Assembly: GCA_964404165.1 (NCBI GenBank)
Contig: CAYOIZ010000022.1
Location: 1 to 64,000 of the forward strand
Reading direction: 5' to 3'
Source of the DNA: DASYLJ01 sp964404165
GTDB lineage: Bacteria > Desulfobacterota > Binatia > DP-6
DNA length: 64,000 nucleotides
Shown here: piece by piece, positions 52,548 to 59,726 of the stretch
Layout of the letters: each line of letters begins with the position of its first letter
How positions within the stretch are numbered: the stretch's first letter is position 1
Translations under genes and position numbers: made by a program
The notes under the pieces: generated by a model
What the model saw: the letters and a program-made list of their open reading frames with translations, nothing else
Database searches by the model: none
Told to the model about the DNA's origin: nothing

Positions 52548-53690
52548 TCAGGCGGCCTCCGTGCGCGCGTCGACCCCGGTCGCGGCGTGCCCGCCCGGGA
52601 GCACCACCGTGAAGGTCGTGCCCTTGCCGACGGTGCTCTCGACCGTCAGGTCGCCGCGCATCATGCGCGCGAAGCGGCGGGCGAGGGCGAGGCCGAGGCC
52701 GACGCCCTTGCGCTCGCCGTCGTGCGGCTGCAGCTGGTGGAAGATCTCGAAGACGGCCTCGTGCTGCTCGGGGGGGATGCCGGGGCCGGTGTCGCTGACG
52801 GCGATCGATATGCCGCCGTCGTCGCGTGCCTCCGCGCCGAGACGGATCTCGCCACGCGTGGTGAACTTGGCGGCGTTCGACAGCAGGTTCTGCACGATGA
52901 CCCGCAGCTTCGCAGCGTCGGCCTCGATGAACGGCAACGTCTCGGGCACGTCCGAGACGAAGGCGACCGGCTTGGTGCGGACGAGCAGCGAGAAGGACTC
53001 GCCGAGCTCGCGCAGCAGCGGCGGGACGTCGAGCTGGTCGCGACGCAGCCGCAGCGCGCCGGCCTCGAGTTGCGAGAGGTCGAGGAACTCCTCGACCAGC
53101 TCGAGCAGGTAGCCGGCGTTGCCGCGCACCTTGTCGAACACGCCCTGCGCTTCGGGCGCGCAGTCACCGAACGTGCCCTCGCGGAGCAGATCGAGATAGC
53201 CGACGATGATGTTGAGCGGCGTCCGGAACTCGTGCGAGACGTTCGCGAGCAGCTCGGTCTTGAGGCGCTCGGCCATGTGCACGGCGGCGAGCTGGTCGTA
53301 CGCCTTGAAGGCGACATCGACCCAGAGGAGGAGGCGCTCGGGCCCGTCGCTCTTGTCGTGGTAGCCCTGGATCGCGAGCCGTCGCAGCATCTCGCGCGGC
53401 GGCTTCTCGCCGGCGTAGCCGGTCTGCAGGACGATCTGCGCCAGGTGATCACGCTCGCGCACCTGCGCGATCAACTCCTCGCCGGTCATCACCGGCATGA
53501 AGTAGTCGACCAGCATCAGCTGCACCGGCTCGGCGGCGTGGAGGTCGAGCGCGCTGGCCCCCGAGTCGGCGGTGAGGACGCGATGCCCCTCCCGCTCGAG
53601 CAGCATGCGCAGCGACGTCAGCGTCTCGGCCTGGTCGTCGACGACCAGGATGGTGCGCCCCGTAGGGGGATTCGTTCGGCGGGTCTTCAT
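52548..53690 (-). CDS. Receiver domain - histidine kinase hybrid
   Basis: 380 aa, receiver first. The receiver (about 14-135) has ILVVDDQAETLTSLRMLLE and the phospho-acceptor Asp in MLVDYFMPVMTGEEL. The kinase part has LLANVSHEFRTPLNIIVGYL, NLLSNAAKFTTRGEI, DTGPGIPPEQHEAVFEIFHQ and GVGLGLALARRFARMM. Receiver-kinase proteins often relay between two kinases. The ATG at 53690 overlaps the stop of a 23-codon leader ORF (ATGA), so its translation may depend on that ORF. Confidence 0.92.
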   Translation of the reverse strand: MKTRRTNPPTGRTILVVDDQAETLTSLRMLLEREGHRVLTADSGASALDLHAAEPVQLMLVDYFMPVMTGEELIAQVRERDHLAQIVLQTGYAGEKPPREMLRRLAIQGYHDKSDGPERLLLWVDVAFKAYDQLAAVHMAERLKTELLANVSHEFRTPLNIIVGYLDLLREGTFGDCAPEAQGVFDKVRGNAGYLLELVEEFLDLSQLEAGALRLRRDQLDVPPLLRELGESFSLLVRTKPVAFVSDVPETLPFIEADAAKLRVIVQNLLSNAAKFTTRGEIRLGAEARDDGGISIAVSDTGPGIPPEQHEAVFEIFHQLQPHDGERKGVGLGLALARRFARMMRGDLTVESTVGKGTTFTVVLPGGHAATGVDARTEAA

Positions 53691-53758
53691 CGACGGAGCT
53701 CCGGCCGTGCGGGGTGGCCCGCGCGCGACGGCCTCGCGAGTGCAGTGCGCTTCGACAT
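53687..53758 (-). CDS. Putative leader peptide of the kinase operon
   Basis: 23 codons: MSKRTALARPSRAGHPARPE then LRR and stop. It has the strongest ribosome site nearby (AGGAGG, 5 nt before the ATG), while the kinase start behind it has only GGAG. Its TGA overlaps the kinase ATG. Translation of this short, Arg-rich peptide could set kinase expression through reinitiation. No known leader-peptide family. Confidence 0.5.
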   Translation of the reverse strand: MSKRTALARPSRAGHPARPELRR

Positions 53759-54054
53759 GTGTGCCTCCTGTGGTGAGGAGGGTGCTTCCGGACTGGGTTC
53801 GCGGAGGGACGGTGCAGGTTTCGGACCGTTCGGCCGTCACGCGGGAACTCCCGTGTTTCCGGGACGTCGTCGCACGGGTTGCCGGGAAGTGTGCCGGAGC
53901 CGCGGTGCTCGCGCGGCACACGATGGCACGCGAGTGTGTCAGCGGTGGCACACTGGAGATGGCGGACGACGTCGGCAGGCCGTGCCGATCCACCGTCGGT
54001 GCGTCAGCCGCGACACGCGACGTACAGCCCTGCACGCCGTGCGGTCGAGCTGGC
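53759..54054. promoter_or_regulatory. Regulatory region with three GTGTGCC motifs
   Basis: Between the leader ORF and the tRNA-fMet promoter. AGTGTGCC (53888-53895) and GGCACACT (53947-53954) are perfect inverted copies, with a third copy GGCACAC at 53915-53921 between them. They may be operators for the kinase operon, whose promoter I could not place with confidence. No gene is seen here. Confidence 0.4.
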
Positions 54055-54083
54055 TTGACATCCCCTACAGCGACCGATAGCAA
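54055..54083 (+). promoter_or_regulatory. tRNA-fMet promoter
   Basis: Perfect TTGACA (54055-54060), 17-nt spacer, TAGCAA (54078-54083), just before the tRNA. Confidence 0.6.
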
Positions 54084-54089
54084 CCTCTG

Positions 54090-54163
54090 CGCGGGGTGGA
54101 GCAGTCAGGCAGCTCGCGAGGCTCATAACCTCGAGGTCGGTGGTTCAAATCCACCCCCCGCAA
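54090..54163 (+). tRNA. Initiator tRNA-Met (CAT)
   Basis: 74 nt, anticodon CAT at 54124-54126, CCA not encoded. The C1:A72 mismatch that marks bacterial initiator tRNA is present, and the sequence aligns without gaps to E. coli tRNA-fMet. The anticodon stem is CGAGG/CCTCG, so the usual run of three G:C pairs next to the loop is A:T, G:C, G:C: pair 29:41 is A:U. Confidence 0.95.
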
Positions 54164-54207
54164 CTCGCAGCGCTCGCCGCATCGTCACAGCGGCACCAGC
54201 GCGCGGC

Positions 54208-54238
54208 ACCCCGGGACAGGCGCTCGCCGTCCCGGGGT
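54208..54238. terminator. Candidate bidirectional terminator after tRNA-fMet and ndh
   Basis: ACCCCGGGAC (54208-54217) pairs with GTCCCGGGGT (54229-54238), an uninterrupted 10-bp stem with an 11-nt loop, between the tRNA 3' end and the ndh stop. No T-run follows. Confidence 0.5.
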
Positions 54239-54249
54239 CCCGCGCCGCC

Positions 54250-55533
54250 TCATTCGGGTGTGCGGCGCGTGTCGTCGTCGCGTGCGATCGGACTGCCGAG
54301 GATCGCGCGCAGGCCGCGGTCGTAGGTGAGGTAGTTCCAGGCCCAGTTCACCAGGACGACGAGGCGATTGCGGAAGCCGATCAGCATCACGATGTGGAGC
54401 AGCAGCCACGCCCACCACGCCAGCGCCCCCTTCAGATGGAGACGCCCGATCTGGACGATGGCGCGGCTGCGGCCGATCGTCGCCATCGACCCCTTGTCGT
54501 CGTAGTGGAAGGGCAGCAGCGGCTCGCTGCGCAGCCCCCGCAGCAGATTCTCGGCCGCGTGAGCGCCGGTCTGCATCGCCATCTGCGCCACCTGCGGCAG
54601 CCGCTCGTCGCCGTCGATGATGCAGACGTCGCCGACGGCGAACACCTCGGGATGGCCCGGAACGGCGAGGGTGGGCTCGACGCGCACGCGTCCCGAACGC
54701 CCGGTGGGGAGCCCGAGGTGCGCGATCAGCTCGCCGGCGCGGATGCCAGCCGCCCAGATGACGGTGCGGGTGTCGATGCGGTCGCCGCCCGCGAGCTCGA
54801 CATGGTCGGCGGCGACGCGCGTGACCGACGTCTGCAGGCGGACCTCGACGCCGAAACCCTCGAGGTCGTGCTTGGCGCGCACGCGCAGCGGCTCGTCGAA
54901 CGGCGCCAGGATGGCCGGACCGGCCTCGACCAGGATGATGCGGACGCTCTGTTCGGGCAGGCCGTAGTCGCGCGGGACGACGTGCCGCTGGAACTCCCCC
55001 AGTGCGCCGGCGGTCTCGACCCCGGTCGGACCGCCGCCGACGATGACGAACGTCAGCTGGGCAGCCAGCGCCGCCGGGTCCGACTCGAGGCTGGCTCGCT
55101 CGAGGAGGAGGAGGATGTGATTGCGCAGCGCGCGCGCATCTTCGACGTCGTAGAGCTGGAACGTGTGCTCGTCCACGCCGGACACGCCGAAGTCGGCGAT
55201 CGAGCCCCCCGTCGCGACGATGAGGCGATCGTAGGGAATCCGATCGCCGTCGTCGGTCCGCAGCTCGCGCGCGACGGGGTCGCCGCCGACGATCGTGGCC
55301 ATCCGGAACGTCACGCCAGGCAGATGTCGCAGGAAGCTTCGCGTCGGGTAGACGATCGCCTGCGGCTCGAGGCCGGCGGTGGCCACCTGGTAGAGCAGCG
55401 GAAGGAAGGTGTGGTAGTTCCGACCGTCGATCCAGAGGACCTCGCGTCCGGCCTCCGCCAGCACACGGACCGCCCGCAATCCCGCGAACCCTGCGCCGAG
55501 CACGACGATGCGAGGGCTCTTCACGACGTCCAT
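54250..55533 (-). CDS. ndh: Type II NADH dehydrogenase (NDH-2)
   Basis: 427 aa. FAD-binding VVLGAGFAGLRAVRVLAEAG, NAD-binding FVIVGGGPTGVETAGALGEF, VFAVGDVCIIDGD and the quinone-site region QVAQMAMQTGAHAAENL. Hydrophobic C-terminal helices (LAWWAWLLLHIVMLIGFRNR) fit membrane attachment. It passes electrons from NADH to quinone without pumping protons. It shares a short divergent promoter region with the GFA gene. Confidence 0.94.
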   Translation of the reverse strand: MDVVKSPRIVVLGAGFAGLRAVRVLAEAGREVLWIDGRNYHTFLPLLYQVATAGLEPQAIVYPTRSFLRHLPGVTFRMATIVGGDPVARELRTDDGDRIPYDRLIVATGGSIADFGVSGVDEHTFQLYDVEDARALRNHILLLLERASLESDPAALAAQLTFVIVGGGPTGVETAGALGEFQRHVVPRDYGLPEQSVRIILVEAGPAILAPFDEPLRVRAKHDLEGFGVEVRLQTSVTRVAADHVELAGGDRIDTRTVIWAAGIRAGELIAHLGLPTGRSGRVRVEPTLAVPGHPEVFAVGDVCIIDGDERLPQVAQMAMQTGAHAAENLLRGLRSEPLLPFHYDDKGSMATIGRSRAIVQIGRLHLKGALAWWAWLLLHIVMLIGFRNRLVVLVNWAWNYLTYDRGLRAILGSPIARDDDTRRTPE

Positions 55534-55542
55534 CGGTTCGCG

Positions 55543-55551
55543 GTTCTATCA
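55543..55551 (-). promoter_or_regulatory. Extended -10 promoter of ndh (near-leaderless)
   Basis: On the minus strand TGA-TAGAAC (hexamer 55543-55548), then 9 nt to the ATG at 55533. Confidence 0.45.
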
Positions 55552-55555
55552 CGCG

Positions 55556-55585
55556 TTGACGGTCGTGGAAGGTGTCCTCTAGCAT
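55556..55585 (+). promoter_or_regulatory. Promoter of the GFA gene (near-leaderless)
   Basis: TTGACG (55556-55561), 18-nt spacer, TAGCAT (55580-55585), then 7 nt to the ATG at 55593. The alternative ATG at 55584 lies inside the -10 box. Confidence 0.6.
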
Positions 55586-55592
55586 GCGATCC

Positions 55593-55985
55593 ATGACCAC
55601 CCTGCCGGGCAGCTGTCACTGTGGACGCGTGCGCTTCGAGGTGACCGGTCCCCTCGGCGACGTCGTCGAGTGCAACTGCTCGATCTGCACCCGCAAGGGC
55701 TACCTGCACTGGATCGTGCCGCAGGACGCGTTCCGGCTGCTCGCGGGCGAAGAGGCCCTCGTGACCTATCGCTTCGGCACCGGCGTGGCACAGCACCGCT
55801 TCTGCGGCATCTGCGGCGTGAGCGGCTTCTACGTTCCCCGCTCCCACCCCGATCGCATCGACATCAACGTGCGCTGCCTCGACGGCGTCGACCTGTCTGC
55901 GATACGAGTGCGTCCGTTCGACGGTCGCAACTGGGAAGAGAGCATCGCAGCCCGGCAGCTCGAGCCGAGCGAGGAGACGGAGTGA
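55593..55985 (+). CDS. GFA / CENP-V domain zinc protein
   Basis: 130 aa. Zinc ligands: GSCHCGRVRFEV, ECNCSICTRKG and FCGICGVSGFYVPR, the full pattern of the glutathione-dependent formaldehyde-activating (GFA) family. YLHWIVPQDAFRLLAGEEAL and YRFGTGVAQHRF are typical. Members are often annotated as glutathione-formaldehyde enzymes, but most have no proven reaction. The next small gene starts 1 nt after its stop. Confidence 0.88.
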   Translation: MTTLPGSCHCGRVRFEVTGPLGDVVECNCSICTRKGYLHWIVPQDAFRLLAGEEALVTYRFGTGVAQHRFCGICGVSGFYVPRSHPDRIDINVRCLDGVDLSAIRVRPFDGRNWEESIAARQLEPSEETE

Positions 55986-55986
55986 C

Positions 55987-56232
55987 ATGACGGCGAGGGC
56001 AGCATTCGTCCTGGGCGTGTTCCTGGTGCTGGCCGCGCTGGTGCACGGCGGCATCTACACGGCGGGACACGACTTCGTGATGAACCGCTTCACTGGCTGG
56101 TACGAGTTCGTCCCCGGCAGCGGCGACGACGGCTGGGAGGACGAAGCCGGCGCACGCCGCGCGAGCCTCCGCCATACCTTGACCTCCACGACCCCCACGG
56201 CTAGGGTCGCGGGTCTTCATCGCCGGAGGTGA
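55987..56232 (+). CDS. Small membrane protein of unknown function
   Basis: 81 aa. One N-terminal membrane segment (AAFVLGVFLVLAALVHGGIY), then HDFVMNRFTGWYEFVPGSGD. The last 25 residues (Ser/Thr/Arg-rich) look less gene-like. The ATG lies directly after the GFA stop, suggesting coupling. Function unknown. Confidence 0.55.
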   Translation: MTARAAFVLGVFLVLAALVHGGIYTAGHDFVMNRFTGWYEFVPGSGDDGWEDEAGARRASLRHTLTSTTPTARVAGLHRRR

Positions 56233-56235
56233 TCC

Positions 56236-56400
56236 ATGGCAGGGGGACGGGCCTTCAAGAGCAACGTCCGAGAGCGGCGCGAAGCGGAGCGTCGCATGAA
56301 GGCGCTCGAGAAGCGCCAGAAGAAGGACGAGAAGCGTCGCGAAGAGGGGGACAAGCCGGCCGAGACGCCGGCGGTACCGCCGACCGGAGCGCCGCGCTAG
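56236..56400 (+). CDS. Small highly charged protein
   Basis: 54 aa: MAGGRAFKSNVRERREAERR, then a Lys/Glu/Arg helix MKALEKRQKKDEKRREEGDK and a Pro-rich end TPAVPPTGAPR. A near-perfect GGAGGTGA ribosome site lies 3-4 nt before the ATG, which makes it a credible gene despite its size. It probably forms a single long helix; it may bind nucleic acid or an acidic partner. No family named. Confidence 0.65.
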   Translation: MAGGRAFKSNVRERREAERRMKALEKRQKKDEKRREEGDKPAETPAVPPTGAPR

Positions 56401-56426
56401 ACAGTCATTGCAGGGCCGCGTAATTC
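56398..56426 (+). promoter_or_regulatory. tRNA-Cys promoter
   Basis: TAGACA (56398-56403), 17-nt spacer, TAATTC (56421-56426), with the tRNA start 14 nt later. A 7-bp hairpin, GCCGCGT (56415-56421) with ACGCGGC (56429-56435), spans the -10 box and may instead end transcription of the small genes upstream. Confidence 0.5.
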
Positions 56427-56439
56427 TGACGCGGCGTAG

Positions 56440-56512
56440 GGCGGCGTACCCAAGTGGCCAAGGGAGAGGTCTGCAAAACCTCCATTCACCGGTTCGAATC
56501 CGGTCGCCGCCT
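56440..56512 (+). tRNA. tRNA-Cys (GCA)
   Basis: Acceptor stem GGCGGCG/CGCCGCC with discriminator T at 56512, as required for tRNA-Cys. Anticodon GCA at 56473-56475. TTCGAAT T-loop present. CCA not encoded. Confidence 0.95.
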
Positions 56513-56848
56513 CTACTTTCCCCTCGCTCCCGCCACCTGGTCGATCTTGGCCGCCAGGACGAAGTCGTTCTCGGACAACCCGCCGATCGTGTGGGTCCAG
56601 ATCACCACGGCGACCTCGTTGTAGTGCACGGTGAAGTCGGGGTGATGGGCCTCGGCTTCCGCCACCTCGGCCATGCGGTTCACGAACTGCATCGCCTCGA
56701 GGAAGTCGCGGTACCGGAAGGTCCGGTGCAGGCGACGATCGCGCACCGCCCATCCGGGAACCTGGGGGAGCAGCGCCGCCTGCGCGGCGTCGTCCAGCGG
56801 AGGCGTGCCGGCGTCGCAGGGGACGCAGCGTCGTGTGGTGAGATCCAT
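56513..56848 (-). CDS. 4a-Hydroxytetrahydrobiopterin dehydratase (pterin-4-alpha-carbinolamine dehydratase)
   Basis: 111 aa. The signature EAEAHHPDFTVHYNEVAVVI followed by WTHTIGGLSENDF holds the active-site His residues. It recycles the oxidised pterin formed by aromatic amino acid hydroxylases, or works in another pterin-linked process. Its stop codon directly abuts the tRNA-Cys 3' end, so the two convergent transcripts would overlap. Confidence 0.94.
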   Translation of the reverse strand: MDLTTRRCVPCDAGTPPLDDAAQAALLPQVPGWAVRDRRLHRTFRYRDFLEAMQFVNRMAEVAEAEAHHPDFTVHYNEVAVVIWTHTIGGLSENDFVLAAKIDQVAGARGK

Positions 56849-56943
56849 GCCGCCGACTAGAGCATCCGTCGCTGCACCGCGCCAGCCGATTTACCTTGAC
56901 CACCTCGAACCGCAGGTGCCATAGCCCCGCCGGGGGGTGCACC

Positions 56944-59679
56944 ATGCGAGCACTGCGACAGCTGTTTACCAGCCTGGCTTTCCTGTTCTCCGTCACCGAA
57001 GCCGCCGCACTCGACATCGGCACCGTGAACCCACTGAAGGGGCTCGGCGCGCTCGACGACCCGAACGGCGTCGCCGTGAGCCCCGACGGGCTCGACGTGT
57101 ACGCGGTGTCGTTCTACGCCGACACCATCGCCGGCTTCCGTCGCAATCCGACGACGGGCGCGCTGCGCTACAACACACAGGTGTACGACGGCGAGGACAT
57201 CCCGGGCGACGACTATCCCGTGCTCTTCGGTGCGCTCGCCGTCACCGTGAGCCCCGATGGCTTGAACGTCTACACCGCGGGCGGCGACACACCCGGCGGC
57301 CTCGGTGTGTTCGGACGCAACCCCACGACCGGGGTGCTGACGTCGCTCCAGGCGGAGGGGGACGGCGCGAACATGACCGCCGTCGCCGTGAGCCCGGACG
57401 GCGAGCACGTCTATGCGACCTTCGACTTCAACAGCTTCGGACTCTGGGATCGTGATCCCGGCACCGGGCTCCTGACGCCGGTCACCACCTACTTCGGCGA
57501 CGAGGGTGGCATTCCCGATCTCGACTCGATCTACGGCGTCGCGCTGAGCCCGGATGGCGCGAACCTCTATCTCGCGAGCGGCAACGGCGTCGCCGTGTTC
57601 GACCGCGATGCCGGCACCGGCGAGGTGACGTTCGTGGAGCTCGCCGGCTCCTCCTTTTTGCTCGACGTCACGGTGAGCCCCGACGGCACCAGCGTCTATG
57701 CGACCACCTCGGGCATCGAGGTATACGCGCGCGATACCGGGACCGGCGCGCTGACGTTCGTCGAGACCGTCGGCAGCGCCGACGGCGAGGTCGTCGTGAG
57801 CCCGAACGGCGCGCAGGTCTACGCCACGGGCTACAGCGACGGTACAGTCACCGCCTGGTCGCGCAACCCGGGCACCGGCGCGCTCACGCTGCTCGAGGTC
57901 GAGGAGGACGGTGTCGGCGGCGTCGAGTCGCTCGCCGGCGCCGAGGCGCTGGCGATCGCACCCGACGGTGGACAGCTCTTCGTCGGTGCGCTCGACGAGG
58001 ACGCCATGACGGCGTTCAACCGTGCGGGCACTGGCTTGCTGACCTTGGCCGACGTTCGCTGTGCCGTCGATTCGCTGTCCGAGCCCGGCGTCGTCGTCAG
58101 CCCGGACGGCACCAACGTCTATCTGGTCGGTGACAGCGACAGCGGTGCGGCCTCCGGTGGTTACGTCGTCGTCCTGGCACGCGATGCGGCCGACGGCAGC
58201 ACGCGCATCGTCGACTGGGAGGAGAACCACTGCGGCGGCGTCGAGCTCGGGCTCGACGGCGCGAGCGGCGTCGCCGTGAGCCCGGACGGCAAGCACCTCT
58301 ATGTGAGCGCCGCCGACGAGAGCGCGGTGGCGGCGTTCGCTCGTGACGAGACCACCGGCAGCCTCACGTTCGTCGGTGCGCAGCGCAACGAGGAGGGCCC
58401 CGTCCTCGGCATCGGCGGCGCCAGCAGCGTCGCCATCAGCAGCGACGGCGCCAGCGTCTATGTGACGGGCCAGGACGACAGCGCCATGGCCACCTTCACC
58501 CGCAACATCACGACGGGAGCCCTGTCGTTCACGCAGGTCGTGGAGAACGGCGTCGGCGGTGTCGCGGGACTCAGCGCGCCACGCAGCGTCGCCGTCAGCG
58601 CCGACGGCGCGAGCGTCTGGGCCGGCGGCACGTCGTCGGTCGCGGTGTTCCGTCGTGCGGTGACGGGCACCCTGACCTTCGTCGAGCAGAAGGCCGACGG
58701 CGTCGGCGGGGTCGACGGCCTGGCGGGGCTTCGCGCGCTCGCGGCGGCGCCGGATGCCGCCGATCTCTACGTCGTCAGCGCCACCGACGATGCCCTGGCC
58801 GTGTTCCGGCGCAACGCCACCACGGGCGGGCTCACGTTCGTCGAGATGCTGAAGGACGGCATCGGCGGCGTCGACGGCCTGCTGAACCCGGTCGGCGTCG
58901 CGGTGAGCGCCGACGGCGCGCGCGTCTACGTCAGCGGGCCCGAGGGCCTGGCGTCGTTCGACCGTGACGTCGCCACCGCGACCGTGACGTTCGCCGAGGT
59001 CACCGAGGATCCCGACGGTCTGTTCACCAGCTTCAAGGGGCTCGCCGTCAGCGGTGACAGCACCGACGTCTACCTCGGGGGCGACCAGGACATCACGTTC
59101 CTCGGCAGTGCCGCGATCGGCGGCTTCCGCTGCCAGGAGTGCATCCCGGCCCCCCTGTCCGGCTGCCGCGTGCCCGTCGCGTCCGGCAAGAGCAGCCTCA
59201 AGCTGCTCGACAACAGCAACGACAAGAAGGATCTGCTCGGCTGGACCTGGGGCAACGGGCAGGCCACCGACGCCGCGGACTACGGCGATCCGACGACCAC
59301 CACCGCCTACTCGCTGTGGCTCTTCGACGAGTCCGGGCCGGGCGGCGACCCGGCGCTGCGGATGCACGCGGTGGCACCGGCGGCCGCGCTCTGCGGCACG
59401 AAGGCGTGCTGGAAGCCGCTCGGCGCCGGCGGCTACCGCTTCAAGGGCAACGCCGCGCAGACGAAGGACGGGCTCAGCAGCGTTCTGTTGAAGCCCGGCA
59501 CCGAGGGCAAGGCCCGCATCAAGGTCTCGGGCCGCGATCGCAACCTGCCGATCCCGGGGCTGCCGCTGACAGGCACCGTCACGCTGCAGCTGCGCAGCTC
59601 GACGGGTGAGTGTTGGGAGGCGGTCTACAGCGCACCCCAGCAGAACACCGCGTCGACGTACTCCGCGAAGAGCGACTGA
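56944..59679 (+). CDS. Secreted beta-propeller protein (lactonase/YncE-like repeats) with Cys-Trp C-terminal module
   Basis: 911 aa. Signal peptide of about 22 residues ending TEAAA. About 15 repeats of some 50 residues follow, each with a variant of VAVSPDGxxVY then FxRNxTTGxLTFVE; some use SADGA. Many contain DGVGGVxGL. This is the 3-carboxymuconate cyclase-like lactonase/YncE propeller pattern, enough for two seven-bladed propellers. The last 180 residues (from about 730) are a separate domain: SSLKLLDNSNDKKDLLGWTW, CGTKACWKPLGAGGYRFKGN and ECWEAVYSAP. Nothing indicates an active site, so binding or adhesion is the more likely role. ATG 56944 has a GGGGGG site; the upstream start at 56896 overlaps a possible TTGACC -35 box. 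Confidence 0.85.
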   Translation: MRALRQLFTSLAFLFSVTEAAALDIGTVNPLKGLGALDDPNGVAVSPDGLDVYAVSFYADTIAGFRRNPTTGALRYNTQVYDGEDIPGDDYPVLFGALAVTVSPDGLNVYTAGGDTPGGLGVFGRNPTTGVLTSLQAEGDGANMTAVAVSPDGEHVYATFDFNSFGLWDRDPGTGLLTPVTTYFGDEGGIPDLDSIYGVALSPDGANLYLASGNGVAVFDRDAGTGEVTFVELAGSSFLLDVTVSPDGTSVYATTSGIEVYARDTGTGALTFVETVGSADGEVVVSPNGAQVYATGYSDGTVTAWSRNPGTGALTLLEVEEDGVGGVESLAGAEALAIAPDGGQLFVGALDEDAMTAFNRAGTGLLTLADVRCAVDSLSEPGVVVSPDGTNVYLVGDSDSGAASGGYVVVLARDAADGSTRIVDWEENHCGGVELGLDGASGVAVSPDGKHLYVSAADESAVAAFARDETTGSLTFVGAQRNEEGPVLGIGGASSVAISSDGASVYVTGQDDSAMATFTRNITTGALSFTQVVENGVGGVAGLSAPRSVAVSADGASVWAGGTSSVAVFRRAVTGTLTFVEQKADGVGGVDGLAGLRALAAAPDAADLYVVSATDDALAVFRRNATTGGLTFVEMLKDGIGGVDGLLNPVGVAVSADGARVYVSGPEGLASFDRDVATATVTFAEVTEDPDGLFTSFKGLAVSGDSTDVYLGGDQDITFLGSAAIGGFRCQECIPAPLSGCRVPVASGKSSLKLLDNSNDKKDLLGWTWGNGQATDAADYGDPTTTTAYSLWLFDESGPGGDPALRMHAVAPAAALCGTKACWKPLGAGGYRFKGNAAQTKDGLSSVLLKPGTEGKARIKVSGRDRNLPIPGLPLTGTVTLQLRSSTGECWEAVYSAPQQNTASTYSAKSD

Positions 59680-59689
59680 GCCGAGGAGG

Positions 59690-59718
59690 GGGAGGGCGCG
59701 CCGCGGGCGCGCCCTCCC
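59690..59718. terminator. Bidirectional terminator hairpin
   Basis: GGGAGGGCGCGC (59690-59701) pairs with GCGCGCCCTCCC (59707-59718), a perfect 12-bp stem with a 5-nt loop, between the convergent propeller and ferritin genes. Confidence 0.7.
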
Positions 59719-59726
59719 TTGCGACG

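Noticed and set aside
53922..53960. A sigma-54 promoter (TGGCACG-like) near the kinase operon
   Set aside because: The GC element at -12 is missing and the site points away from the kinase genes.
48258..54080. A 1940-codon plus-strand open frame opposite murJ, lnt and both kinases
   Set aside because: It crosses several well-supported genes and an intergenic inverted repeat and has shadow composition.
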